Made by a program: the position numbers and the translations under genes
In this document: in pieces, positions 55,289 to 63,916 of the stretch
Layout: the number at the start of each line of letters is the position of its first letter
Position numbering within the stretch: position 1 is the first letter of the stretch
NCBI RefSeq assembly: GCF_001854885.1
Contig: NZ_MDDV01000035.1
Coordinates: 268,595-332,594 of the forward strand
DNA from: Ensifer sp. LCM 4579
Lineage (GTDB): Bacteria; Pseudomonadota; Alphaproteobacteria; Rhizobiales; Rhizobiaceae
DNA length: 64,000 bases
Reading direction: 5' to 3'
Notes under the pieces: model-generated
Told to the model about the DNA's origin: nothing
The model's input: the letters and a program-made list of their open reading frames with translations, nothing else
Databases searched by the model: none

Positions 55289-56626
55289 ATGGCGCACACA
55301 GTCAACATCCACGATCTGGAATGGTTCTCCGAGGTTCCGCGCTCGATCTGGCGCCACACCTTGATCGGTCTCGCCCTGATGGCGGTCACGTTTGGAGGCT
55401 TCAGCCTCTGGGCCTTCACCGCACCGTTGGCCGCGGCCATCATCGCCCAGGGAAGTTTCGTCGCCACCGGGCAGAACAAGATCATCCAGCATCTCGAAGG
55501 CGGGATCATCAAGGAGATTCTCGTGAGCGAAGGCGATCACGTGCAGATGGGCCAGCCGCTCGTGCATCTGGACGAGACGGCGGCGCTCGCCAATGAACGC
55601 CAACTCTTTCTACGCCGGGCGCGGCTCGAGGCGATCGTCGCCCGGCTGACGGCGCAGATCCAGGGTGCCGATGCGATTGCCCTTCCCGCCGTGCTGCAGC
55701 AGCAGTTGCAGGACGCGGAAATACGGTCGATCGTCGACAGCCAGGAGCTCAACTTCCGGGCCTGGAGGAGCAAGCTCGACAGCGAAATCGAACTGTTCAG
55801 GCAGAACATCGAAGGGTTCCGGTTCCGCGCCGAAGGTTATACCCAGCAACTCCGGGCAGTTCGGCGGCAACTCGCGCTTCTTCAGGAGGAACATGCCGGC
55901 AAGCAGACGCTGCTCGCGAAGAACCTGATCCGCAAGACCGAGATCAAGTCGATCCAGCGGGCGATCGCCGACGCCGAGGGGCAGATCGGCAGGCTCATGG
56001 CCGAGATTTCGGAAACCGGAGCGCAGATCCTCAAACAGGAACATCAGGTCCGGCAGACGGAAGGAAGCTATCGGGAGGCGGCGCTCGAGGAATTGCAGAA
56101 GGTGGAGGCCGAACTCGATACGGTGCGCGAGCAGTTGAGAGGCGCCGCGAACGTCCTGCGCCGCGCCACCATCGACGCGCCGGTCACCGGCACGGTCGTG
56201 CGGCTTCACTACCATACGCCCGGCGGGGTCATCGAGAGCGGCAAGCCGATCATGGAAATCCTGCCGTCGGACGTGCCGCTCATCATCGAGGCGCAGGTCC
56301 TGCGCACCGAGATCGACAGCGTGAAAATCGGCCAGCACGCCATCGTCCGGCTGACCGCGCTCAACCAGCGCACCACGCCGGTCCTGAACGGCAAGGTCTT
56401 CTATGTCTCCGCCGACTCCGTTCCCGACTCCGCGAGCAACCCTGCGCGGGAAGTCTATCTGGCCAGGGTCAGCCTGCCGGTCAGCGAGCTCTCCCGGGTC
56501 CGCGGCTTTGCGCCGACCCCCGGCATGCCGGCGGATATCCTGATCCAGACGGCCGAGCGTACCTTCTTCGACTACCTGACGAAGCCCATTCGGGACAGCA
56601 TGGCGCGGGCTTTCATGGAGCGGTGA
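55289..56626 (+). CDS. HlyD-family type I secretion periplasmic adaptor
   Basis: 445-aa membrane fusion protein. A cytoplasmic start, one helix at about 25-48 (LIGLALMAVTFGGFSLWAF), lipoyl halves IIQHLEGGIIKEILVSEGDHVQMGQPLV and ATIDAPVTGTVVRLHYHTPGGVI, a long Gln/Glu/Arg-rich coiled coil between (about 100-300), and the C-terminal beta domain with the HlyD signature around GFAPTPGMPADILIQTAERTFFDYL. Full length. It is coupled to the exporter (6-bp gap) and is the last gene of the operon. Confidence 0.93.
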   Translation: MAHTVNIHDLEWFSEVPRSIWRHTLIGLALMAVTFGGFSLWAFTAPLAAAIIAQGSFVATGQNKIIQHLEGGIIKEILVSEGDHVQMGQPLVHLDETAALANERQLFLRRARLEAIVARLTAQIQGADAIALPAVLQQQLQDAEIRSIVDSQELNFRAWRSKLDSEIELFRQNIEGFRFRAEGYTQQLRAVRRQLALLQEEHAGKQTLLAKNLIRKTEIKSIQRAIADAEGQIGRLMAEISETGAQILKQEHQVRQTEGSYREAALEELQKVEAELDTVREQLRGAANVLRRATIDAPVTGTVVRLHYHTPGGVIESGKPIMEILPSDVPLIIEAQVLRTEIDSVKIGQHAIVRLTALNQRTTPVLNGKVFYVSADSVPDSASNPAREVYLARVSLPVSELSRVRGFAPTPGMPADILIQTAERTFFDYLTKPIRDSMARAFMER

Positions 56627-56670
56627 CGGCCTGCGGCATGTCCCTACGGCGCTCGGGCGCGTCATTTTTA

Positions 56671-56700
56671 AGCGCCGCGCATCTTTTCAGACGCGCAAAG
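56671..56700 (-). repeat. Fragment of a type I RIME-like element (copy D)
   Basis: AGCGCCGCGCATCTTTTCAG and ACGCGCAAAG match one hairpin of copies A to C; the rest is degenerate. It follows the HlyD gene stop by 45 bp. Confidence 0.55.
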
Positions 56701-56770
56701 ATCATGTTCGGAGCCTGGGACAAATCGCGCGGGCTGCGGTCATGGTGCGGCGCGGCCGGGAACGCTTCTT

Positions 56771-57039
56771 ATACCAACCTGCACCGATATTGACCGATTG
56801 CGCCGGAGCGATTTCGGCGTGCGGCAAGGAGAAAGCCGCAAGCGGACCAGGTGGTCCGGTGAGGACTTTCGACACAGCCCGAAGGCCGAAAGCGCCCGGC
56901 CCTTCGGGTGGGCCGTCTGTCGGCCGCCGGCCGCGTCGCAATCCTCGACCGATGCATGAGCATCGCTCTGCGGTCTGCTCCTAACCGGACATCCGCAGCC
57001 GGTCCCACGCAATCGGCCAATGTCGGTGCAGGTTGGTAT
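56771..57039. mobile_element. 269-bp MITE-like element with 32-bp terminal inverted repeats
   Basis: The left end ATACCAACCTGCACCGATAT (56771 onward, arm to 56802) and the right end (57008-57039, closing in GCAGGTTGGTAT) are inverted copies matching at 30 of 32 positions. The 205-bp interior has no open frame of note and several G/C hairpins (CCCGAAGG...CCTTCGGG type). A target duplication is not obvious. Non-autonomous, so the transposase would be elsewhere. It separates the secretion operon from the next gene. Confidence 0.65.
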
Positions 57040-57179
57040 TACATCTTCCGCGTTAATCCAAAAGCATAGTCACTCTGTTTCGCACCCTGCTTCTACCTTA
57101 AGTGGATAGGTTCAATAGTCGGGGCCGGCGGCGTATAATTGAATTTTATTCTTTATTACATTTTCATCGGGGCTGAGCG

Positions 57180-58409
57180 ATGAGAGTAGACATTATTGAA
57201 CACGTTGACGGTTTCGAAAAAGTTCGCCGGGACTGGGAGCAACTATTTCACGAAGATCCCGAGGCTCATGCGGGCCTGTCCTGGGACCGGCTGCGCAAAC
57301 ATTTTTCGCGTGCAGGGCGATGGTCTGTCCTGGCGCTGGGCGACGAGCAATCCGGCGGAGGATATTGCGCGTTCCTGCCCTTTGAAGTGAAGACCTATCT
57401 CGACGAGAGCAACGGGCTTTTCTGTGACGAGATCCTGATGCTCGGCAATTGCGGCACCGGCCGCAGCGGCATGCTCTGCACGCCGGTGCTCGAGGGCGAA
57501 GCGGTGGATGCCTGCGCCGGTTGCATCGGTATGGAGAACTGGGCGCGCATGAAGATGGAATGGCGCGAGCCTGTCTCCCCCCGGCTCGAACGATTGCTTC
57601 GGGCTTTTGCCACCGAGCGCTTCCTCTGCGAAGAAGCCGGCGGCGTCGTGTGCCACAGCCAAGGCGATCGCTATCACTCTCTGCTCATAAGGACGCGGAG
57701 CGGCCGCAATCTGCGCGGCTGCCTCAACCGCCGCAGCATCGATTTCGTCTTCGAACGTGCCATGGACCTGCACGCCCGGGGAGAGTTCGACCGGGCGGAG
57801 GCGGCCTATCATCAAGTGGCCCGTTCGGCGCCCCGCCATATCCACGCCCGCTACGCGCTGGCGCAACTGTGCTGCGACAGGGGTGACTATGCCGAGGCGG
57901 AGCAGATCTATCGCGGACTGCTTTCCCTCATGCCGCAGGGCGACCGGATCCTGCATCGGCTCGGCGACGCGCAGATGGCCCAGGCGCTATACCACGACGC
58001 GAGCGAGACCTTCGAGAACCTGCTCGGTCGCCACCCGCACCTCGGCGTGATCCGCTACAAGCTGGCCGTGTGCCTGCTGGCGGCGGGCCTGAGGGAGGCG
58101 GCGATCGCCGCCTTCCAGAGCTTTGAAGACATCGTGTCCGACGATCCGGATCACATGCGGTGCAAGGCGAAATCCCGCGAGGCCCTATGGTATCTCGGCA
58201 CATTGGCGGAATCGCAAAGCCCGCAGGCCGATGGCCGAACGCCGCAAGGAGCGGAAGAAGCCCGCCGCCGTTCCCCCGCCGTGACGTGCGCGAACCCGCT
58301 CGGCCTCGCCACGCCGCTTCTCAGGCCTTCGCTGCCCCGGGGGGTATCGACGCACCTGCATGCGAGGGCGTCGCTTTACGGAGGCTTCGGCTCGAGGCTG
58401 AAGCATTGA
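57180..58409 (+). CDS. Acyltransferase-like (BcsL/CelD-type) N-terminus fused to TPR repeats
   Basis: 409 aa. Residues 1-~175 resemble the GNAT-like domain of CelD/BcsL proteins (WEQLFHEDPEAHAGLSWDRL, WSVLALGD, YCAFLPFEVKTYLDE, FCDEILMLGNCGTGRSGM). From ~188 to 320 come TPR-like helical pairs (AMDLHARGEFDRAEAAYHQV, ARYALAQLCCDRGDYAEAEQIYRGLLSLMP, RLGDAQMAQALYHDASETFENLL). It has unusually many Cys, including CAGCIG. The last ~55 residues (from QSPQADGRTPQG) look like out-of-frame sequence and may follow a frameshift. Role unknown; a glycan- or protein-modifying partner of the secreted matrix is conceivable. Confidence 0.68.
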   Translation: MRVDIIEHVDGFEKVRRDWEQLFHEDPEAHAGLSWDRLRKHFSRAGRWSVLALGDEQSGGGYCAFLPFEVKTYLDESNGLFCDEILMLGNCGTGRSGMLCTPVLEGEAVDACAGCIGMENWARMKMEWREPVSPRLERLLRAFATERFLCEEAGGVVCHSQGDRYHSLLIRTRSGRNLRGCLNRRSIDFVFERAMDLHARGEFDRAEAAYHQVARSAPRHIHARYALAQLCCDRGDYAEAEQIYRGLLSLMPQGDRILHRLGDAQMAQALYHDASETFENLLGRHPHLGVIRYKLAVCLLAAGLREAAIAAFQSFEDIVSDDPDHMRCKAKSREALWYLGTLAESQSPQADGRTPQGAEEARRRSPAVTCANPLGLATPLLRPSLPRGVSTHLHARASLYGGFGSRLKH

Positions 58410-58422
58410 CAAGCGCATCCGC

Positions 58423-58485
58423 CTACAGCGCCGCGCGTCTTTTCAGACGCGCAAAGGTCGCTGTAGCTCTTTGAATCTGCGCATC
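58423..58485 (-). repeat. Partial type I RIME-like element (copy E)
   Basis: Carries only the hairpin CTACAGCGCC...GGTCGCTGTAG with inner GCGCGTC-TTTTCA-GACGCGC, followed by CTTTGAATCTGC. The GCATGTC hairpin is lost. It begins 13 bp after the preceding stop codon. Confidence 0.7.
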
Positions 58486-58542
58486 GAGCTTTCCGAAAGT
58501 CGGGTACGGTTTTCGGGCCGATGCGCTAAGTTCGACACGGAC

Positions 58543-59040
58543 TCACCGGCGCCGAATGCGGGCGATGATGCCGGCATGCGACGACAGGCAGGCGCCGGCC
58601 ACCAGCAGGAAAAGCGCGACCCAGAGCGCTGGTACCGACAGAGGCAGCAAGGACCAATCGCCGCGCAGAAGCTGCGGAAGAGAGAGGCCGGAAAGGCCGG
58701 CCTGCGCGCTCGACGCCCGCACCACGCCGAACATCGACGCGACCAGCGCGACATGCGCGTGAATAAAGCGTGTCCTCATATAACGTTGCGGCCGGACCGC
58801 AAGCGGGACCCCCAGCACTGCGGCTGCCAAGAGCCCCGCCACGGCCGCTTCGAGGCCGATACCATCCAGAAGCAGGAAGGCAGGCTCGCGCACCGCCGGA
58901 AGGATCGTCATATAGAGCCACCAGGCCATTGCGCTCGACGGGAATTGCGCCAACAGAAGCATGCTCAGGAGAAGAACCGCAGCCAAGGCATAGGCAAGGG
59001 ACGGTCCAAGTCGAACAAGAGTGAGAACCCAGGAGCGCAT
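58543..59040 (-). CDS. Hypothetical membrane protein, about four helices
   Basis: 165 aa from the ATG at 59040 (MRSWVLTLVRLGPSLAYALA). Hydrophobic segments: SLAYALAAVLLLSMLLLAQF, an internal pair around IGLEAAVAGLLAAAVLGVPLAV and AHVALVASMFGVV, and the C-terminal VPALWVALFLLVAGACLSSHAGII. The frame is open to 59277, but the upstream residues are basic and not membrane-like. No family recognised. It is divergent from the TPR lipoprotein gene. Confidence 0.6.
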   Translation of the reverse strand: MRSWVLTLVRLGPSLAYALAAVLLLSMLLLAQFPSSAMAWWLYMTILPAVREPAFLLLDGIGLEAAVAGLLAAAVLGVPLAVRPQRYMRTRFIHAHVALVASMFGVVRASSAQAGLSGLSLPQLLRGDWSLLPLSVPALWVALFLLVAGACLSSHAGIIARIRRR

Positions 59041-59367
59041 GGGACGTGCATCCTTTTCGGTTGAAGGCGGCCTTTCCGGCGGCAGAATCCCTGCATCATA
59101 GGAGATGGCGCTTAAGCGGAGCTCACCACCGCTCATTGCAAGGCACGGCCGAAGCAGCTTGACCACCTTCAGGCCGACCGATTCGCTCCTCACGAACCGC
59201 CTCCCCCTCCAAATTCCGGTGCAAACGGCTATACGAGACAGGGAAATGTGTCTCTTTAATGCTACGCGCCAGCTCAATTCTTCATTTGTTAGCTTTTCTT
59301 AGGGAAGAATTCACGTGAGGACCGGCACTTGCTTGGCTAGGATGCACCCGTAAGTTTGGGGGTAGGT

Positions 59368-59895
59368 ATGATCGCATTGCAAGTTGGATCACGAATCGCA
59401 TGCCTTACGTCGCTGCTGGCCGTCGGGATTTTCCTGGCGGGATGCCAGTCCGCCGCTTTCGACGATGTGGCCGCATTCGGCGATAGCGCCAAGACGCTGG
59501 AGGACGACTCGGCGGTCGCCTTTTACAAGAACGACGAACTGATCACGAAAGGAAAGCTGCAGTTCAAGGAAAAGAACTACGGCAAGTCCTACGCCATCTA
59601 CAAGCGCGCGGTGGCGGTGTTCCCTCAGGATCCGGCCGCCTGGCTCGGCTTTGCCGCCTCCGCCGACATGATCGCCCGGTTCGACACGGCGGACAGGGCC
59701 TATGTGCAGCTCTCGAAGATGATCGGCAATACCCCGGTCTATTACAACAACCTCGGCTACTCCCATCTTCTGCGCGGCGACCTGCCGAAGGCACGTCGCT
59801 ACTTCCTCAAGGCCTATGAGCTCGACCCGGCAAACGAGACGACTGCGACCAACCTCGAATTGATGAAGAACAGCGTCAAGTACGCCCAGCGCTGA
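59368..59895 (+). CDS. TPR-containing lipoprotein
   Basis: 175 aa from the ATG at 59368 (MIALQVGSRIACLTSL), preceded by GGGGGTAGG. A signal peptide ends in the lipobox FLAGC (Cys at about residue 25), so the mature protein is a lipoprotein. Residues ~60-165 contain two to three TPR units (LITKGKLQFKEKNYGKSYAIYKRAVAVFPQD; YNNLGYSHLLRGDLPKARRYFLKAYELDPAN). It resembles TadD-type pilus lipoproteins in layout, but no tad genes are near. Possible envelope scaffold. Confidence 0.78.
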   Translation: MIALQVGSRIACLTSLLAVGIFLAGCQSAAFDDVAAFGDSAKTLEDDSAVAFYKNDELITKGKLQFKEKNYGKSYAIYKRAVAVFPQDPAAWLGFAASADMIARFDTADRAYVQLSKMIGNTPVYYNNLGYSHLLRGDLPKARRYFLKAYELDPANETTATNLELMKNSVKYAQR

Positions 59896-59913
59896 CGATC
59901 GCGGACTACCAGC

Positions 59914-60005
59914 ACCCCCCTCTGGCCTGCCCGTCCTCCGCAGCAGTTGCGCTGCAGCTGCGGAGGGTGGACCGGCCATCTCCGCCACAAGGGGAGAGAT
60001 CGGCA
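59914..60005 (+). repeat. REP-like element, left arm of a large inverted pair
   Basis: ACCCCCCTCTGGCCTGCCCG at the start and GGGGAGAGATCGGCA at the end. An internal palindrome CCGCAGC...GCTGCGG sits in the middle. It matches the reverse complement of 60239-60331 at about 90% by eye. Directly downstream of the TPR lipoprotein gene. Confidence 0.7.
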
Positions 60006-60118
60006 AGACGCGGGCTCGCCGCTTCATCTTTCCGGCAGCGTTAGCCGCACTTCAGAAGACAAAGGTGGTGCAAAACGGCGCCTCCGTTGCTTCGCCAATC
60101 CTGCAATGTTTGCGAACT

Positions 60119-60220
60119 AGAGCATGATCCGACCGGAGTGAAACGAGGATCGATAAGGTCATGCCTCAGAAAGAAAGCGTTAGAGCGCCGATCTGATCCA
60201 GTCAGATCGGAACGCGCTCT
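60119..60220 (+). repeat. RIME-like intergenic element, type II copy 2
   Basis: AGAGCATGATCCGACCGGAG to GGAACGCGCTCT, about 102 bp, near-identical to 5179-5280. The second hairpin has CGATCTGA-TCCAG-TCAGATCG as its core. It lies inside the inverted REP pair. Confidence 0.78.
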
Positions 60221-60238
60221 AGCGAAAGCGTTGCTGCA

Positions 60239-60331
60239 TGCCGATCTCCCCCCTTGTGGGGGAGATGCCCGGTTCACCCTCCGCAGCTGCAGCGCAGCTG
60301 CTGCGGAGGACGGGCAGGGCAGAGGGGGGGT
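60239..60331 (-). repeat. REP-like element, right arm of the inverted pair
   Basis: Inverted counterpart of 59914-60005, with GATCTCCCCCCTTGTGGGGG and CCGCAGCTGCAGCGCAGCTG inside. The two arms could pair over 233 bp. It ends 55 bp before the methyltransferase stop codon. Confidence 0.7.
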
Positions 60332-60385
60332 AACACCCCTGGCTCCAGCCTCAAATGCAGCTATAGCAAGATCGATACCTCGTCC

Positions 60386-61429
60386 TCACGGACGCTTTTG
60401 CAGAATGCCGTAGATGATGTTGCGGTTTTCACCGAACTCCACGCGCGCATCGAACCTGTTGCGGTCGACGCTCGCATTGATGATCCTCCACATGTCGCTC
60501 TCCGAACGCAGCAGCAGTGCCCAGTTCATGAGAGTCTCCATGTAGCCGTCGTCGCTGATCTCGTCGGCGAAATTGGCGAACAGAAACACGCCGTTCGGCT
60601 TCAGCATTTCGAGGCACTTCAGCGTCAGCTTCACCGCCACCTTGTCGGCGAGATAGTCGTAGAGACCGGCAGCGTAGATGAAGTCGAACTGGCCGAGGTC
60701 GTAGCCCCTGGTGAGCAGACCGCGCACCGACCCGTCGATCGCTTCGATGCAGGTTCCGTTGAAGTCGCGCGCGATGGAGCCGACGCTCAAGGGGTCCTGG
60801 TCGAGCGCCACCCAGCGCTTTATCCGCCCCTCTTGGAGGGCGACGGAGCGGTCGGCCTCCCGCAAATGCCCGGCGGCGATCGTGAGGACTTCCGTCTCGC
60901 CGCCCCGCTCGCTCGCCACCGCATCGACATGCCGGGTCAGGAGATCGCGCCTTTCGCGAACGGCAACCGAGGACGGCGCATTGCTGGTGTACTTGTAAAG
61001 GGCGCGCCCGAGCGGCGAGGCCTTTTCGATCGCTTCCGAAGTGCTCGGATGACCATAGATGAAATCGATCAATTGCGCGTCGCCGGAATAGCCGCGCGGT
61101 TTCTCGAAAGACCAACGCGTGAACGGATCCTCGTGAAAGAAATCCGCGAGCGGATGGTTCTGCACCAGCGGCACGAGCTCCTGCCAGACGCTCGAATCGA
61201 ATTTGCCGCGCATGTCGTGAAGCGCGCCGATCAGCTGGTGAAGGATGGCGGCCGGGTCCCGCCCCTGCTCGACCTGCTGGCGCGTGATCGACAGCACGAG
61301 CGCGAGCTCGGCCTTGCCGGTTTCGAGTTGCTTCTCGTGCTGAGCCGTTTTGGCGGGAGACAGTTCGGTTGTGATGGACTCAGGGGTGATCAGGCTTTCG
61401 CCGTCGAAAAGAATCTGAATTTGGGTCAC
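60386..61429 (-). CDS. Class I SAM-dependent methyltransferase-like protein
   Basis: 347 aa. The N-terminal ~170 residues are helical (ETGKAELALVLSITRQQVEQG ... FTRWSFEKPRGYSGDAQLIDFIY). The C-terminal methyltransferase-like domain has motif I as VLTIAAGHLREAD (unusual, no GxGxG), a SAM-ribose-type acid in RWVALDQDPLSV, and FDFIYAAGLYDYLADKVAV and MLKPNGVFLFANF. Relatives are sometimes labelled as 3-hydroxypalmitate methyl ester synthases (PhcB-like), which I cannot confirm. Start 61429 (MTQIQILFDGES). Single gene, divergent from the GGDEF-EAL gene. Confidence 0.75.
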   Translation of the reverse strand: MTQIQILFDGESLITPESITTELSPAKTAQHEKQLETGKAELALVLSITRQQVEQGRDPAAILHQLIGALHDMRGKFDSSVWQELVPLVQNHPLADFFHEDPFTRWSFEKPRGYSGDAQLIDFIYGHPSTSEAIEKASPLGRALYKYTSNAPSSVAVRERRDLLTRHVDAVASERGGETEVLTIAAGHLREADRSVALQEGRIKRWVALDQDPLSVGSIARDFNGTCIEAIDGSVRGLLTRGYDLGQFDFIYAAGLYDYLADKVAVKLTLKCLEMLKPNGVFLFANFADEISDDGYMETLMNWALLLRSESDMWRIINASVDRNRFDARVEFGENRNIIYGILQKRP

Positions 61430-61673
61430 GCGAAACTCATCCGTTAATAGATTATTAACAATATGCTCAAGTTTGGAAGATGCGCCAGACTGGTATAAAG
61501 TTTTCGTTGAATATGGTTAACAAGCCTTTGCATTGATCCATTCTGCTACGCTGGCGCAAGAGTTTCTGTTCTTGTCCAATTCAGCAAAACTTAATCGACG
61601 CGTACTATTGTGCTGAACAATGTTGCCCGACGTCAGGGTTTTCCCTTGATGACGCCAGATTGAACCGTCTGAT

Positions 61674-63725
61674 GTGGAATCAACTTCAGGAAGAAAGCTC
61701 GGGCTCTGGACGGAGCGACGTAACGCGATGGATCGGTGCATGAAGCACACGTTGACCGATATGATTGAAGTCGATCTCGACAATGAACCACCGAGACCGG
61801 CCTCGAGCGAATTGCTGAACCTCTATCACGAGGAAGGCGAAGGTGCGCGCAAACAGGCGACCAGACAGGGATTCTGGACGGCCGTCGGCGTGTATCTCCT
61901 GTTTTCGGTGACGGATGTTCTGCTGGTGCCGGACGTCGCGGCTTTGACGATCGGGGCGCGTTTCACGATTTCGATCGTCGCGCTTATTATCCTCGAAACA
62001 CAGTACCGCCTGAACGCCACCGCGAATTCGATCGATTGCACCGCCGCGGCCGCGCTGGTCGTCGCCTATGCGGGTTGGCTCTATCCGGCGATGATGACGT
62101 CGGACACCGAAAGCATTTCCTACTACATGGTCTTCGGCGCCATCTTCATGATGAGCGTCAACCTGTTCTTCAGCTTCAGGTTTCGACTGTCCCTCTTCGC
62201 ATCGATAACGATTCTGCTGATCTTCTTTGCCGCGGTTCTATCTTTTCCCCCTGCGGAGGTTTCCTATCGACTTGCATTCGGCACCTTCAACGTCTCCTGT
62301 TTCATCTTCACCTCCTACGTGAACTGGAAGCTCAACCGGGAGCGCTACAAGGTCTTCCTCAATGCCGTCGAGGCGAGGATCCAGCACAAGGAGGCGTCGG
62401 AGCGCGGAAAGGCGCTGCTGCGACTGTCGCACACCGATTCGCTGACCGGTCTCAACAACCGCCGCGCCGTGGACCAGACGCTGCGGGACTATTGGGGCGA
62501 CTGGCAGAGGCGCGGAAAGAGCTTTGCCGCAATCCTCATCGATGTCGATTTCTTCAAGAAATACAACGACTACTACGGCCACCAGGAAGGGGACCGCTGC
62601 CTTGTCCTGGTCGCCAATGCCCTGAAGGAATCCATAGAGGCCTGCAACGGCTCCATCGGCCGCTACGGCGGCGAGGAGTTCATCGTGCTTGCGCATATGC
62701 AGACAGACGAAGAAGCCGCCGAGCTCGCGGAAACCGTTCGCCGCAACGTCGAAAACCTGGCCCTGCCGCATCAGGAGCGGCGCGACGGCATGTCCGTCGT
62801 CACCGTCAGCGTCGGCGCCGCCTTCACCCGCAACCAGACGGGTTCGAAGCTCGAGAGGCTTATCCACGAGGCCGACCGCGCGCTCTATAGCGCCAAGGCA
62901 AGCGGCCGCAACTGCGCGCGCCTGTTCGACCCCAGCGATCCCCTGACCAGCGACGAGAGCGAAAACATCGCGGCACTGCTGAAGATCGCGATCGATCAGG
63001 ATCTCGTCTCGATGGTCTACCAGCCGATCTGCAACGTCGCCTCGGGCAGGATCGACGCCGTCGAGGCGCTGATGCGATTGAAGATGCTCGACGGTACCGC
63101 CGTCCCACCCAGCCTTTTCATCCCGATCGCCGAACGCACCGGCGTCATCCTGGAACTCGGACGCTGGGCGATAAGGACCGTTTGCCGCGAAATCCTCGCG
63201 GTCGATCGCGTTCCGGTCGTCAGCGTCAATGTCTCTCCGATCCAGCTGAAATCGCCCGGCTTCGCCGCTTCCGTCGCGGCGATTCTTGGTGAAACGGGGG
63301 TCGCCGGAGCCCGGCTGGCGCTCGAAATCACCGAGGGGCTGGAGATGGAGATGCACTCGGACGTCCTGCGCTGCATCAGCGACCTGAAGACCCTGGGCGT
63401 CCGCATCTGGCTCGACGATTTCGGCACAGGCTTCGCCGGCCTCTCATGGCTGCGGCTGATCGATTTCGACACGGTGAAGATCGACCGTTCGTTCCTTCAC
63501 GATTGCGACACCCCGAGGGGCAAGGCGATGCTGAGGGATATCATCGGTCTCGTGCGAAATCGCGGCCACAATATTCTCGTCGAAGGCGTGGAATCCGAGG
63601 ACCAGATGGGGCTCATGCGGCAGTTCCGCATCGACCAGGTCCAGGGCTTCCATGTGGGCCGCCCGGCACCGGCGGAAAGCCTCCGCCTCAAGGCCGCCGC
63701 TGGCGCCCAGGCGACGCGGGCGTGA
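61674..63725 (+). CDS. Membrane GGDEF-EAL cyclic-di-GMP protein
   Basis: 683 aa from a GTG at 61674, or 665 from the ATG at 61728 (MDRCMKHTLTDMIEV). Six or so helices (about 66-215) form an N-terminal membrane sensor of MASE type. GGDEF follows with motif GGEEF (332-336) and no RxxD I-site. EAL follows with VEALMRL (463-469), SVNVSPIQL, LEITEGLE, LDDFGTGFAGLS, KIDRSF and VEGVES; the catalytic set appears complete. Both activities are possible; lacking an I-site, the cyclase would not be product-inhibited in the usual way. Monocistronic, ending at a strong hairpin (63801). Confidence 0.9.
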   Translation: MESTSGRKLGLWTERRNAMDRCMKHTLTDMIEVDLDNEPPRPASSELLNLYHEEGEGARKQATRQGFWTAVGVYLLFSVTDVLLVPDVAALTIGARFTISIVALIILETQYRLNATANSIDCTAAAALVVAYAGWLYPAMMTSDTESISYYMVFGAIFMMSVNLFFSFRFRLSLFASITILLIFFAAVLSFPPAEVSYRLAFGTFNVSCFIFTSYVNWKLNRERYKVFLNAVEARIQHKEASERGKALLRLSHTDSLTGLNNRRAVDQTLRDYWGDWQRRGKSFAAILIDVDFFKKYNDYYGHQEGDRCLVLVANALKESIEACNGSIGRYGGEEFIVLAHMQTDEEAAELAETVRRNVENLALPHQERRDGMSVVTVSVGAAFTRNQTGSKLERLIHEADRALYSAKASGRNCARLFDPSDPLTSDESENIAALLKIAIDQDLVSMVYQPICNVASGRIDAVEALMRLKMLDGTAVPPSLFIPIAERTGVILELGRWAIRTVCREILAVDRVPVVSVNVSPIQLKSPGFAASVAAILGETGVAGARLALEITEGLEMEMHSDVLRCISDLKTLGVRIWLDDFGTGFAGLSWLRLIDFDTVKIDRSFLHDCDTPRGKAMLRDIIGLVRNRGHNILVEGVESEDQMGLMRQFRIDQVQGFHVGRPAPAESLRLKAAAGAQATRA

Positions 63726-63800
63726 GGTCGCCGCACCACTGCTTCTATGATCGGGCTGCTGAGCCGGAATGTCGACTACTCCTCCTGCGTCGTCACCTCG

Positions 63801-63823
63801 TCCTCGGGTTAAACCCGAGGACG
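63801..63823 (+). terminator. Hairpin downstream of the GGDEF-EAL gene
   Basis: GTCCTCGGGT-TAA-ACCCGAGGAC, a perfect 10-bp stem with a 3-base loop. No T-run. The same core (CTCGGGTT-AACCCG) appears at 42818 and in the tandem repeat below, so it is also part of a dispersed repeat. Confidence 0.5.
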
Positions 63824-63916
63824 ACCCGAAGATCCAATCGCAAGTACCGTCCCCGCATGGTCCTGTCCGGACTGCGTAAGCTGTCCTTCAAACGTTAGGA
63901 GAGGTTTGTGCATGGA

